33,693 nt of DNA from a virus: IMG/VR virus record IMGVR_UViG_3300044695_003258, positions 1 through 33,693 of that record; one strand, written 5' to 3'. The notes beneath the pieces were generated by a model, which was not told the origin of the DNA, did not search any database, and saw only the letters and a list, made by a program, of their open reading frames with translations. This document shows positions 1 to 8,067 of this stretch, piece after piece. The first letter of the stretch is position 1. Each line of letters starts with the position of its first letter. Made by a program: the position numbers and the translations under genes.

Positions 1-15
1 GTGATGTTGAGGACG
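1..15. repeat. Left copy of 15-bp terminal direct repeat
   Basis: GTGATGTTGAGGACG at the left end is identical to the last 15 bases of the window. Joining the ends places the terminase genes directly after the small HTH gene and terminator at the right end, a sensible phage order. It could be an assembly overlap of a circular or circularly permuted molecule, or a genuine short terminal repeat. The sequence alone cannot separate these. Confidence 0.9.
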
Positions 16-75
16 CTTGCTCTTTTTTTGTGCAATCGGCAAAAAGTGCCCATAGCACACTGCACTGGTAGGGTA

Positions 76-102
76 TTGACCGGCAATATCTGCCGGTATA
101 CT
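76..102 (+). promoter_or_regulatory. Inverted repeat and possible promoter upstream of terminase
   Basis: A perfect 7-bp inverted repeat (ACCGGCA, loop ATATC, TGCCGGT, 79-97) lies just before the first gene. TTGACC at 76-81 and TATACT at 97-102 resemble -35 and -10 boxes, but the spacer is only 15 bp, so the promoter call is weak. The palindrome could instead be an operator or a terminase binding site, since lambda-like phages keep packaging signals next to the small terminase gene. Confidence 0.35.
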
Positions 103-110
103 ACTGCTTT

Positions 111-611
111 GTGGCAAATCAAAATAAAGGCTCATCGTATACCAAGGTTGCCAAGCACTTTGGTGTAAGTACCTCATCAGTGCAGTTTTGGGAAAAGCAG
201 GGGTTTGATAGGGACTGGTCTACGGAGGAGCAAGAAGAGTGGCGCAAAGCCTATACGAAGGACCGCATAGTAGAACCGCCACTGGTCAGAAAAAAACTGG
301 AGGCACTTAGCCCGGCAACATCTGCCGAGCCAGTGCTGGACTACAAAGTTGCCCGCACGCAAAAGCTCGCAAAGGAAATCGAGCGACTCTCGATCATCAT
401 TGGGAGGGAGAAAGGCGAGTTGGTGCTTGCGGCTGACATGCGCGAGACTGCGACCCGGGTGGTGAGCGTCTGGTGCTCCGAACTGGACGCACTGGTGGGC
501 GACCTGCCTGGGCAGTTGGCCGGGTTGACCGAGGCCGAAATCCAACCGAAACTCCGAAGCCGGATTGAGCTTCTCAAAGCTAACGCACGGGAAGGGTTTG
601 CCGCGCTATGA
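111..611 (+). CDS. Terminase small subunit (DNA recognition)
   Basis: This 166-residue protein has the layout of phage small terminases such as lambda Nu1. An N-terminal helix-turn-helix (about residues 10-32, with VAKHFGVSTSSVQFWEKQ) would bind the packaging site. A charged helical middle (about 82-106, with KLAKEIERLSIIIGREKGEL) suits oligomerisation, and the C-terminal helices would contact the large subunit. It starts with GTG and has no clear Shine-Dalgarno sequence. Its stop overlaps the start of the large terminase gene as ATGA, so the two are translationally coupled. The gene opens the late operon and sits at the joined genome ends, where the packaging site is expected. The role rests on motif layout and position. 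Confidence 0.85.
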   Translation: MANQNKGSSYTKVAKHFGVSTSSVQFWEKQGFDRDWSTEEQEEWRKAYTKDRIVEPPLVRKKLEALSPATSAEPVLDYKVARTQKLAKEIERLSIIIGREKGELVLAADMRETATRVVSVWCSELDALVGDLPGQLAGLTEAEIQPKLRSRIELLKANAREGFAAL

Positions 612-2386
612 ACCCAATCATAGAGGGCTCTCAATCGGGAATCATCCTAGCATATACCGGCGACCCGCTGGACTGGCTCGAGGGCAACGTGCGTTTCCCG
701 CACAGCTCCCGCTCTACTCATTTTGACCGCGGCACGGCTCCATGGTGGAACGCAGTGTTTGCTGACTTTGCCGACCCGACATGCCGACAGACATTCGTGC
801 AAGCGTGCACCGGCGCGGGAAAGAGCACCGCACTGGAGGCGCTGGTGTGCTGGGCAGTGGCGCAACAGCCTGGGCCGATGCTCTCAATTACCCAGACCGA
901 CGCGACCTCAGCCGAGTGGATGGCAACGCGGCTGATGCCGGTACTAAACGCGTGCGAGCCATTGCGCGAATTGATGCCAAATAACCGGCATTTCATTAAA
1001 AAGGATGGCATCTACTTTGCGCACATGCCGCTGATGCTGGGCGGCGCAAACACCAGCAATGCGCAGGAAAAGTCCGTGCAGGTGTTGTTTCTTGACGAGT
1101 GCTGGCAGTACAGCGACCTCATCACCCAGTTCAAAAAGCGCCTCCATGACCGTTGGAACGGCTACGCGCTGCTGACTTCGCAAAGTTACGAAGAACCTCA
1201 CCAACTAACCGAGGAATGGAGGTCTGGGGAAGAGTTCGTATGGTGTCATTCCTGCCCCGGATGCTCGGAGTGGGTCAAACCGGCGTGGACTGACATCAAA
1301 TATGAGGAGTGCAAAAATGAGAACGGCGAGTGGAACTGGGGCGCGCTCGTCAAAACCGTGCGGCATGAGTGTCCGCATTGTGGGCACGTGACGCCAGACA
1401 CGACCGCGGCACGCCGGGGACTGACACAGCGCAGCGAGTGGAGATCTGAGGGTAATGACCATGTCGAGGGCTACCGCTCCCGGCGCGTCTCGGCGCAGAG
1501 CGTTTACTGGATCCGGTGGGCCGACCTTGTCATCCAATGGTGTCAGGCTTCCGATGCTCGACATCTGGGAGTTCTCCAACCAACCAAGGACTTTCGCATG
1601 CAGCGGCTCGCAGAGCCATGGAAGCAGGAGGAAGAACTTCCCGCGCTCGAACTGGAGGCATCTGAGTATTTCGTGAACGAGTGGCAGGACGGCAGACCAA
1701 TGCCCGAGGAGGCCGCACGGGTTTTCACGGTGGACTGCCAGCAAGACCATTACTGGGGCATCGTGCGAATTTGGCTCAAAAATGGGCACTCCAGATTGCT
1801 TTGGGCTGGGAAAATCCTGACGGTAGACCAGCTCCGCGAGATCCAGACCCGGCTCAAAGTGCCTGATAAGCGCACCTTGCTGGACGCTGGAAACAGCTTT
1901 CATGGGCGCATTTACGACCTCTGTGGAAAGTTTGGTTGGACAGCATTAGTCGGGCGTGCCGAGGATCATTTCACAATTCGCGCGTCCAACGGTAAAGCAA
2001 TTCGCCGGTACTACTCCGCGCCTGATCGGGTGGTGGCACCAACAACGCGGGACGCTGCTGGAAAGCGTGTGTTCGTTACATTTTTTTATTGGGCGTCGGA
2101 TCCCATCAAAGACATCCTTGCCAACCTTCGTAACACCGGATCGCCGGTCTGGGAGTTTCCGCAAGATGCTCCGCCCGAGTATGTCCGGCATCTCAATTCC
2201 GAGCGCAAACGGGCGACCGTGGACAAGCGCACCAAGAAAACACGACTGCGGTGGACGGCGACCGGCAGGCCAAACCACATGTGGGATGCGGAGGCCATGA
2301 ATGTTTTGGCTGCCCAAATGCTTAACATTTTACCAGACATGGTAAGCGTGACACCAGAGGTTGACGAGCCTACCACAACAGAGTAG
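608..2386 (+). CDS. Terminase large subunit, GpA family
   Basis: This 592-residue packaging motor belongs by pattern to the lambda GpA family. The ATPase half has a Walker A motif TGAGKST (68-74) and a Walker B motif VLFLDE (159-164). A zinc-finger-like insertion follows, with C216/C219 and C255/C258 plus a further C213. The nuclease half begins at RVFTVDCQQD (D376) and continues with TLLDAGNS (D426) and a late NHMWDAEAM, consistent with the acidic metal-binding residues of the RNase H-like terminase nuclease. It would pump DNA into the prohead and cut concatemers. Length is normal for the family. It overlaps the small subunit by four bases. A strong terminator follows at 2442-2476. Confidence 0.95.
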   Translation: MNPIIEGSQSGIILAYTGDPLDWLEGNVRFPHSSRSTHFDRGTAPWWNAVFADFADPTCRQTFVQACTGAGKSTALEALVCWAVAQQPGPMLSITQTDATSAEWMATRLMPVLNACEPLRELMPNNRHFIKKDGIYFAHMPLMLGGANTSNAQEKSVQVLFLDECWQYSDLITQFKKRLHDRWNGYALLTSQSYEEPHQLTEEWRSGEEFVWCHSCPGCSEWVKPAWTDIKYEECKNENGEWNWGALVKTVRHECPHCGHVTPDTTAARRGLTQRSEWRSEGNDHVEGYRSRRVSAQSVYWIRWADLVIQWCQASDARHLGVLQPTKDFRMQRLAEPWKQEEELPALELEASEYFVNEWQDGRPMPEEAARVFTVDCQQDHYWGIVRIWLKNGHSRLLWAGKILTVDQLREIQTRLKVPDKRTLLDAGNSFHGRIYDLCGKFGWTALVGRAEDHFTIRASNGKAIRRYYSAPDRVVAPTTRDAAGKRVFVTFFYWASDPIKDILANLRNTGSPVWEFPQDAPPEYVRHLNSERKRATVDKRTKKTRLRWTATGRPNHMWDAEAMNVLAAQMLNILPDMVSVTPEVDEPTTTE

Positions 2387-2441
2387 ATTGGCCGCTCAAT
2401 AACAACCTCGAAAGGGGTTCTGGCAAGGACACGAAAAAACG

Positions 2442-2476
2442 GCCCGGCTCTGCGTGTGCAGATGTCCGGGCTTTTT
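2442..2476 (+). terminator. Intrinsic terminator after terminase
   Basis: A GCCCGG/CCGGGC stem (2442-2447 with 2466-2471) encloses a second CTGC/GCAG stem and is followed directly by TTTTT (2472-2476). The next gene begins 24 bases after the T-run, and a TATAAA box lies in between at 2478-2485, so a promoter may restart transcription here. The rest of the 2387-2500 gap shows nothing else clear. Confidence 0.85.
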
Positions 2477-2500
2477 GCTTATAAAAGCGCTCTTTTGTAG

Positions 2501-2767
2501 ATGGCTCCCGATACAAGACTCCTGCTCCAAGTGTTCCTCACGCGGGACGTGGCCGAGTTGCGCGCCATTGTTGCCAGCAAGTTTGACCTGGTGCTGGCGG
2601 GCAAGAGTTCTCTGATTTCCAGCTCCATCGACGGCGCCGCTTTCCAGTTCAACGTGGGCGGCACACTGTCGCCGCTGGACGTTGTCATGCTGGCGCAGCA
2701 GGCTCTAAACTACAAAGCCGCAGGCATTTCCGCGCCGGTGCGCAGGACTCAGGCGTTTTTTATATGA
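2501..2767 (+). CDS. Head-tail joining protein, gpW-like
   Basis: An 88-residue protein directly upstream of the portal gene and overlapping it as ATGA, the same place as lambda gpW. It has an N-terminal helix (RDVAELRAIVASKFDLVLAG), a central GKSS...DGAAFQFN hairpin segment, a second helix (SPLDVVMLAQQALNY) and a basic aromatic tail RRTQAFFI. This helix-hairpin-helix plus basic tail resembles gpW, which plugs the connector after DNA packaging. It is longer than lambda gpW (68 aa), and I rely on layout and position rather than clear identity. The ATG follows an AT-rich leader with no Shine-Dalgarno sequence. Confidence 0.6.
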   Translation: MAPDTRLLLQVFLTRDVAELRAIVASKFDLVLAGKSSLISSSIDGAAFQFNVGGTLSPLDVVMLAQQALNYKAAGISAPVRRTQAFFI

Positions 2768-4266
2768 GTTTTCTGGACCGCATCAAAACTTTCATGGGCG
2801 TGGGCGCGCCAAAAGTGGGCGCTAACAACGGAGGAGCCTACCGCAGGCAGCGCCTTGTGGAGGGCGGCGTGTGGGGCGAACCGTATTGGCGCAATCACAC
2901 TCAGAGCATTTCCAAAGAACTGACCGTTGGCGAATGGCGCACAGTCAATTCGGCGGCTCGCAAACTGTACTGGAACAACGGAATGGTCAATGCCGCCATC
3001 GACCAGAAGAGCATGCTGTCCGTCGGGATGGCGATGCGGCCGATTTTTACCGGCGCTGACCGTGAGTGGGGCAAGGTTGCTGAGGCCGTCCTGCTCGACT
3101 GGTATCAAATTTGCTACCTAGACGGCAAAAGCTGGTGGGAGGGCTTGCGGCTGGAGTCCACCGCAATTGATCGTGAAGGCGACCTGCTCACGATCCTGAC
3201 GACCAGCACCAGCGGCTACCCGCAACTGCAACAAGTGCCTTGGCATCAAATTGGCAGCCGTGGCGACGAGGGGCCGCTGACGACTGGCCGATACGCAGGG
3301 CTCAAAATCTACAACGGGGTGATCCTGTCAAAAACCAACCGCCCTATTGCCTATCGAGTGCTAGGCGAGGAGCCTGACGGCAGCCAAGACAGAGACGTGC
3401 CCGCACAATCCTGTATGCTCACGATGGATCCTCGCGAGGTGGATCAAGTGCGAGGAATCTCTGCGTTTGCTCCAGCCATCCGCGACTTGATGAGCCTCAA
3501 GGATTTGGGCGATGACATCCAATCGGCTTCTCGCATGGCGGCAAAGATTGGGCTGCTGGTGACCAATCAGCAGGGCATGGCCGATGCTGGCGAAGCTTTC
3601 CTAGCGCTTTCGGAAAACACAGTGCCGCAGTGTAGCCCAGGTCTGCGCATCACGCCGATGGCTGGCGGGCGCATCGAGTACCTGACCGCCAACGCTGGCG
3701 AAAGCATCAACCAGATCGACGCAAAGATTCCGACTGAGGCGCAGGACCGGCTACAGGAACGACTCATCCGCAACGCTTTGCTGGCCGCGCAATGGCCGCC
3801 GGAGTTTGGTTGGGACATGTCCAAACTAGGGGGCGCATCGGCTCGCATCGTGCTGGAGCAAGTCAACCGCATCACCTCCGAGCGACACGCTTACCTTGCG
3901 GCATTTTGCAAGCGTCGGTGCGCCTACGCGATTGCCAAGTTTGTCGAAATGGGAATGCTGCCGCCCTACACCGGCGCCGACGCTTCCAGAGGGGGCGCGT
4001 ATCAATTCCGCTTCACCGAGCCAGCCAGGTTGACCGCTGACAGCGGATACGCTTCCCGCGACGCCATCGAAGCCTATCGCGCCGGGATGCGCAGCATGAC
4101 CGACATTCTGGCTTCGGGCTCGAAAACGCTTGAGGAGCACCTTGATGAGGTGGAACGCGAAGAGCTGGAAATCAACAAACGAGTGCAGCGCTCCGGGCTT
4201 TCCCGCGATGTGTTTGGACTACTCACCCCCAACGGCACCCCGTCGACAACCGCCCCCACAGAATGA
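2764..4266 (+). CDS. Portal protein, lambda-type
   Basis: This 500-residue protein has the pattern of lambda-family portals (gpB). The N-terminus is MSFLDRIKTFMG. An early region (NSAARKLYWNNGMVNAAID) matches the usual portal wing start. The core contains VDQVRGISAFAPAIRDLMSL then LGDDIQSASRMAAKIGLLV, the family's RG-S helix region. It would form the dodecameric vertex through which DNA is packaged and ejected, docking terminase and then the joining proteins. It overlaps the gpW-like gene upstream and the S49 protease gene downstream by four bases each, so the connector and protease are made as one coupled unit. The last ~40 residues are acidic and Thr/Pro-rich. Confidence 0.92.
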   Translation: MSFLDRIKTFMGVGAPKVGANNGGAYRRQRLVEGGVWGEPYWRNHTQSISKELTVGEWRTVNSAARKLYWNNGMVNAAIDQKSMLSVGMAMRPIFTGADREWGKVAEAVLLDWYQICYLDGKSWWEGLRLESTAIDREGDLLTILTTSTSGYPQLQQVPWHQIGSRGDEGPLTTGRYAGLKIYNGVILSKTNRPIAYRVLGEEPDGSQDRDVPAQSCMLTMDPREVDQVRGISAFAPAIRDLMSLKDLGDDIQSASRMAAKIGLLVTNQQGMADAGEAFLALSENTVPQCSPGLRITPMAGGRIEYLTANAGESINQIDAKIPTEAQDRLQERLIRNALLAAQWPPEFGWDMSKLGGASARIVLEQVNRITSERHAYLAAFCKRRCAYAIAKFVEMGMLPPYTGADASRGGAYQFRFTEPARLTADSGYASRDAIEAYRAGMRSMTDILASGSKTLEEHLDEVEREELEINKRVQRSGLSRDVFGLLTPNGTPSTTAPTE

Positions 4267-5078
4267 AATTTCAGCGTGTCATCGAACAAGTTTTCTACCG
4301 CCCATGGCTGATAACCCCCGGCGGCTACGCAGCAGTGCGCCAGCTGGTTGAGGGACGTCTTGTTCGCGCCAACGGCGACGACTACGAGAAAATGGCGGGC
4401 ATGATGAACAAGCGCGAGGAGATGGAGATCGACGGCCAAGGGATCGCGCACATTTGCATTGATGGCACGCTTGCTAAGGGCATTTCCGCACTGGAAGCAT
4501 GCTGCGGCGCGTGGGATTACGAGTGGATTACCGAGGACATTGAAGAGGCCGTAGAGGCCAACGTGCGCGGGATCATGCTGGAGATTAATTCCCCCGGCGG
4601 GAACTGCACTGGCTGCTCTGAGGTGGTGGATTTGATCCAAGCGCTCAAGGTGCCGATCGTGGCCTACAGCAATGACACCGCTTGCTCTGCCGCATACAAC
4701 ATTGCCGTGAGTTGCGACCGGATCATCGGATCCGTGGGATCCACTTGGGGCAGCATCGGCACAATTATCCCATGGCTTGACCAGTCCGCCGCGTACGAGG
4801 CGCAGGGGCTGAGTTGGGAACCCATTACCAGCGGGCCGCTTAAAGGCGCTGGCATGGGGCCGTCTCTCAGTCCCGCCCAGCGCGCTAGCTTGCAGCAGCT
4901 CGTTGACGACAGCTTCGACCAGTTCAAGGGCAACGTGCTCCGCAACCGCCGCGTCGCAGACGAATACATGACCGGCGCAGCTTACCTTGCGCCACGGGCA
5001 AAGCTAGGCAACTTGATTGACGACATCGGAACAGAAGAGCTTGCATATCAAGCCCTGCTTGGTATGGTGGGCATGTAG
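4263..5078 (+). CDS. Prohead protease, S49 (SppA/gpC) family
   Basis: This 271-residue protein is a ClpP-fold serine protease like lambda gpC or SppA. It has the oxyanion-region motif EINSPGGNCTG (107-117). The probable nucleophile is S142 in DTACSAAYNIA, and the probable catalytic base is K194 in SGPLKGAGMG, the Ser-Lys dyad of this family. In lambda-like heads this enzyme removes scaffold and trims connector proteins during maturation. Here it lies between the portal and a scaffold-like gene, but unlike lambda C/Nu3 the scaffold is not an in-frame extension of the protease. A separate coiled-coil protein follows after a terminator. Confidence 0.92.
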   Translation: MKFQRVIEQVFYRPWLITPGGYAAVRQLVEGRLVRANGDDYEKMAGMMNKREEMEIDGQGIAHICIDGTLAKGISALEACCGAWDYEWITEDIEEAVEANVRGIMLEINSPGGNCTGCSEVVDLIQALKVPIVAYSNDTACSAAYNIAVSCDRIIGSVGSTWGSIGTIIPWLDQSAAYEAQGLSWEPITSGPLKGAGMGPSLSPAQRASLQQLVDDSFDQFKGNVLRNRRVADEYMTGAAYLAPRAKLGNLIDDIGTEELAYQALLGMVGM

Positions 5079-5103
5079 TGGATTAAATTCATTTGTCTCC
5101 TCT

Positions 5104-5140
5104 GCCCGCACCGAGTTTGGTTTCTCGGTGCGGGCTTTTT
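5104..5140 (+). terminator. Intrinsic terminator after protease
   Basis: A perfect 12-bp stem (GCCCGCACCGAG at 5104-5115 with CTCGGTGCGGGC at 5124-5135, 8-base loop) is followed by TTTTT. It separates the connector/protease genes from the scaffold/capsid pair. A TATACA box lies just downstream near 5143, as at the previous terminator, so a capsid promoter here is possible. Confidence 0.92.
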
Positions 5141-5163
5141 GTTATACATTTGCAGATAGGTGT

Positions 5164-5568
5164 ATGGATCTTCCTAACACCCTGACCGACGCGCTGGCCG
5201 CGCTCTCTGCCGCGCAGGCAGACGTGGCCGCGCTTAACGCATTGAGCGCCGAGCACACCGCACTGGTGGCTACTTTCGACGCGCTTAAATCCCGTACTGT
5301 GGAATTGTCCGCGGCGCTGGAACTTGCAAATGCAAACAATCTTGATCTAGCAAAAGCACTGGACGCCATGAAGGCATCCGAAGCTGACGCCTCCGCGAAG
5401 GCAAATGCCATCGTAGCAAATCTGGGAGTTGCTCCCGTCGCGATCCACTCCGAGCAGGCAACTGCCCCCAAGACTCAAGACGAGCTTTGGGCGCATTACC
5501 GCACGCTTGGATTCACGGAACGCAACGCGTTCTTCCAGGCAAACAAAAAGCAGATGCAGCTCTCTTAA
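5164..5568 (+). CDS. Putative scaffold or capsid assembly protein
   Basis: A 134-residue protein directly before the major capsid gene. The first ~95 residues are very alanine-rich with heptad-like spacing (TLTDALAALSAAQADVAALN and following) and should form a long coiled coil. The C-terminal 35 residues (DELWAHYRTLGFTERNAFF) look like a small helical hook with basic residues. A helical rod with a positive C-terminal capsid-binding hook is typical of phage scaffolds. I chose the ATG at 5164 because the longer reading frame upstream overlaps the terminator stem. A decoration protein would also fit this position, but the coiled-coil composition favours a scaffold. Confidence 0.6.
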   Translation: MDLPNTLTDALAALSAAQADVAALNALSAEHTALVATFDALKSRTVELSAALELANANNLDLAKALDAMKASEADASAKANAIVANLGVAPVAIHSEQATAPKTQDELWAHYRTLGFTERNAFFQANKKQMQLS

Positions 5569-5586
5569 CTCTAACTAAATAATCAT

Positions 5587-6468
5587 ATGTCCCTCAGTGG
5601 CAATTTCCTACAGGCTATCTCACAGCAGTCACTCCCGTACCTTACGAACGCTTTTGCGCCGTTGGCGGGAATCACATTGGACTTTTCTAGCGACGTTGCG
5701 TCCGCTGGCCAGTCTGTCACAACTCGTTTCGCCACCGTACCTTCTGTGGTTGACGTGACCAGCGTCGGGTATGCTCCCGTTGCCGGTGACACCACCGCAC
5801 GGACGATCACCCTAGACCAGCACCAGGCTGTGACGCTCGGCTTCACGGACATCGAAGTGCTTCAGTCTTCAATTAACTTTGAACGCCTTTTCCTTGCTCC
5901 TATGGTGCAGGCTTTGGGCGCCAAGGTGTTTGGCGATCTGTGGGATCTGGTTACGGCTGCGAACTTCGCGCAGACTCCTCTTTCCTCTAGTGCTGCCAAC
6001 TTTGACCGTAGCGATGTAATTGACCTCGGCGTGACGCTGACTCAGACGCTTAAGGCTCCCAAAATGGGGCGCGCGGTTTTGATGAATCCCGCCTACTACG
6101 GCGCGTTGCTCAAGACGCTGAACAGCGCGGAAATTCCTGGCATCACTTCCTTCAAGGCTGAAGGCACCGTGCCGCGTGTTTCGGGCTTTGACATTTACGA
6201 AAGCGATTTGTGCGACGTGAACAGCGAAGCGCTGGCCGGTTTTGCAATGCATTCCTCCGCGCTCATCATGGCCGCTCGCCGTGTGAACCCGGAAGCCGCT
6301 TTGCAGGACTCGATTGAAATCGCTGAAGTGGTTGTCCCTGGCCTTGGACTCCCAATTAGTTTTCGTCGTTTTTACTCGCGTGAAAGCGGAAAAACCTGTG
6401 TTTCAGTCAGTTGTATTTACGGCGTCGCAAAGGGCACCAACATGGGCGTCCGTATCGTCACCCCCTGA
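5587..6468 (+). CDS. Major capsid protein
   Basis: This 293-residue protein is placed after the protease and scaffold candidates and is followed at once by a strong terminator, as expected for the most abundant late product. The N-terminal part (about residues 30-95, with VTTRFATVPSVVDVTSVGYA and QHQAVTLGFTDIEVL) resembles the beta-rich N-arm and E-loop region of P22-coat-like HK97-fold proteins. A later segment (AVLMNPAYYGALLKTL) resembles the A-domain core. The exact capsid family is not certain. The start has an AT-rich leader (TAACTAAATAATCAT) with no Shine-Dalgarno sequence, surprising for a highly expressed gene. Confidence 0.85.
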   Translation: MSLSGNFLQAISQQSLPYLTNAFAPLAGITLDFSSDVASAGQSVTTRFATVPSVVDVTSVGYAPVAGDTTARTITLDQHQAVTLGFTDIEVLQSSINFERLFLAPMVQALGAKVFGDLWDLVTAANFAQTPLSSSAANFDRSDVIDLGVTLTQTLKAPKMGRAVLMNPAYYGALLKTLNSAEIPGITSFKAEGTVPRVSGFDIYESDLCDVNSEALAGFAMHSSALIMAARRVNPEAALQDSIEIAEVVVPGLGLPISFRRFYSRESGKTCVSVSCIYGVAKGTNMGVRIVTP

Positions 6469-6481
6469 TTCTGACAGACTC

Positions 6482-6522
6482 AAAAGCCGGGGTTCTCCTA
6501 ATCGGGAGGGCTCCGGCTTTTT
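6482..6522 (+). terminator. Intrinsic terminator after major capsid gene
   Basis: AAAAGCCGG (6482-6490) pairs with CCGGCTTTT (6513-6521), with an inner TCTCC/GGGAG stem, and ends in a T-run. The A-tract on the 5' side makes it potentially bidirectional. The next start codon is 15 bases beyond the T-run. With the terminator at 5104-5140 it brackets the scaffold/capsid pair. Confidence 0.88.
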
Positions 6523-6537
6523 ACCGATTATCCCAAA

Positions 6538-6756
6538 ATGAAAATCTCCTTAGTTCTCGAAGACCTCGGTGCAGGCCCGCAGGTAATTCTTTCCACTGGT
6601 TCCCCCGACGAGGCCCGCCGGTTTTACAAAGCGCACAACAACCCTGGGCGCGTGTATCTGGTGTGCAACCCTACGCCCGAGGGATCAAAGCTAAACAAGG
6701 GCATCCTAGATGCTCCCAAGGTAGTTTCCCGCCGCAAGGCTGAACCGCTGCTCTAA
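6538..6756 (+). CDS. Small protein after capsid, unknown
   Basis: A 72-residue protein I do not recognise. It begins MKISLVLEDLGAGPQVIL and ends with a basic RRKAEPLL tail. The middle (SPDEARRFYKAHNNPGRVYLV) predicts a short alpha/beta fold. It lies between the capsid terminator and the connector genes and overlaps the next gene as TAATG, so a head completion or assembly role is possible by position only. Confidence 0.7.
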   Translation: MKISLVLEDLGAGPQVILSTGSPDEARRFYKAHNNPGRVYLVCNPTPEGSKLNKGILDAPKVVSRRKAEPLL

Positions 6757-7058
6757 TGTCAGAATGGACCGCCATTACCGAATCCGCGATGAGCCAGGCA
6801 TTGGACTACATGCAGGCAGACACCGTGATTTACAACGGGGTCACAGTGTTTTCGGTAGCAAGTGAGAAGACTTCTGACCTGCTCGCTATGGGCGGGTTCG
6901 AGCAGCACTTTGCAGGCTCAGTCCGGCTCCTGAAAGCTGGCTTTCCTGAGCCAATTAAAGGCGCCAAGCTCACCGTGAACGGCACCGAACGGCGCATCAC
7001 GAGCTGGGACGAGGATCCTATCTCGTGGAAGCTGTACATGGAGGACATCACCCGATGA
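6756..7058 (+). CDS. Putative head-tail connector protein
   Basis: A 100-residue protein in the slot between capsid and tail tube genes, where lambda-like phages encode stoppers and adaptors (gpFII, or HK97 gp6/gp7 types). It starts with a helix (ITESAMSQALDYMQ) and then becomes beta-rich with a GAKLTVNGTERRITSWDEDP hairpin, the pattern of head-tail stopper proteins. Its stop overlaps the next start as ATGA. The role rests on position and predicted fold. Confidence 0.5.
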   Translation: MSEWTAITESAMSQALDYMQADTVIYNGVTVFSVASEKTSDLLAMGGFEQHFAGSVRLLKAGFPEPIKGAKLTVNGTERRITSWDEDPISWKLYMEDITR

Positions 7059-7435
7059 TCGACGGCGTTTTCTCCGCGGCAGTGCAGGCCGCTCTTTCGC
7101 TGGCCCTTCCGGGTGTGTACGTCGGGGAGGCGCAGGACGACCGAGCGATCCCGGCAAAGGCCGTGCTGATGGAGCTTCAAAGCGACGTGGTGGTGGGCTC
7201 TCCGCTGCAACGTGGCAACCTGACGCTGTCCGTGTGCCTACAAGCCGACGATTTCACGCGTGCCGACCAGGCTGATTTTGCTGCCGATGTGGACGCGGCC
7301 ATGCGCACCTTGGTTCTAGTTTCTGACGCCGTGCAACTTTACGGCGTTGTGGCTCAATCAACAGACAATCTCCGCGATGAGCGTCACTGGCGCACATCGT
7401 TACCCTACACTGTGGGCTTTGGCCCCAAACCTTAA
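7055..7435 (+). CDS. Putative tail terminator / completion protein
   Basis: A 126-residue protein starting at the ATG inside the upstream stop (ATGA). It has an N-terminal helix (VFSAAVQAALSLAL), a beta strand segment, then FTRADQADFAADVDAAMRTL and a C-terminal HWRTSLPYTVGFGPKP. A helix-strand-helix-strand protein of this size just before the tail tube gene is usually the tail terminator (gpU-like) that caps the tube and joins it to the head. I see no decisive motif. An internal frame starting upstream at 7025 overlaps the previous gene and is less likely. Confidence 0.5.
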   Translation: MIDGVFSAAVQAALSLALPGVYVGEAQDDRAIPAKAVLMELQSDVVVGSPLQRGNLTLSVCLQADDFTRADQADFAADVDAAMRTLVLVSDAVQLYGVVAQSTDNLRDERHWRTSLPYTVGFGPKP

Positions 7436-7441
7436 ATATCT

Positions 7442-7741
7442 ATGCCCGTATCATTTGGAGCAGTTGCATTTGGAGTTACCGCACCTAGCGGCTATTTGCA
7501 AGAGTCCACGCAGGAAACTGTTGTAGAGCTTGCAACGATCCGCGATAGCGACGGGCAAACCGTTATTGTGCAGGCCAAGCCGCGCAGCACAACAACCACC
7601 ACGGTCAAAACCAAAGGCGAAGCAGATTTGGATGTAGTGCCAGAAGGTGGCTTTAGCGGAGCCAAAATCACTGGATCAAAGGTGTCAGAAACCAACGACG
7701 ACTTCGCAACTTCTGAAACGACCTACACTCTTTTCGCTTAA
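7442..7741 (+). CDS. Putative tail tube protein, first of a pair
   Basis: A 99-residue protein rich in Thr, Ser, Val and Gly with alternating hydrophobic residues, so probably all beta. It ends with SETNDDFATSETTYTLFA. The next gene encodes a similarly sized protein with a matching segment (SKNDDFRGWSASATVY). Two adjacent small beta proteins before the chaperone cassette suggest a duplicated tube-type subunit, or a tube protein plus a cap. The leader is AT-rich (CCTTAAATATCT) with no Shine-Dalgarno sequence. Confidence 0.55.
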   Translation: MPVSFGAVAFGVTAPSGYLQESTQETVVELATIRDSDGQTVIVQAKPRSTTTTTVKTKGEADLDVVPEGGFSGAKITGSKVSETNDDFATSETTYTLFA

Positions 7742-7742
7742 T

Positions 7743-8057
7743 ATGGCTACCTTTGGAATTTCCATCATCGGCGCGTCGGGATCAATTGTTGAATCCGCAG
7801 ACGTGGAGCAAAAGGCAGAGTTCAAACAGCTTATCAGTAGCACTGGCACGCATTCTGAAGCTAAGACTTTTGACGTAACCTATTCCGTTAGCGTCAAAGG
7901 CAAAGGGGACACTTGTCCGTTTACCCCGGGATCCTCTAGCGGGATGCCGGGCGTGACAACCGGCAAAGGCATCTGGACCAACGTCACTCTTGACTCCAAA
8001 AACGACGACTTTCGTGGATGGTCCGCATCTGCAACAGTCTACAAGAACGCCCCCTAG
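7743..8057 (+). CDS. Putative tail tube protein, second of a pair
   Basis: A 104-residue beta-rich protein beginning MATFGISIIGASGSIVESAD. It shares the NDDF segment and general layout with the preceding gene product. The strong translation context (one base after the upstream stop) and position before the G/G-T cassette make it a good candidate for the major tail protein. Family membership could not be confirmed by eye. Confidence 0.55.
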   Translation: MATFGISIIGASGSIVESADVEQKAEFKQLISSTGTHSEAKTFDVTYSVSVKGKGDTCPFTPGSSSGMPGVTTGKGIWTNVTLDSKNDDFRGWSASATVYKNAP

Positions 8058-8067
8058 CAAATAAATT

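Noticed and set aside
1205-1903. 232-codon open frame on the - strand inside the large terminase gene
   Set aside because: It is the antisense shadow of a gene with clear Walker and nuclease motifs, with no recognisable domain of its own.
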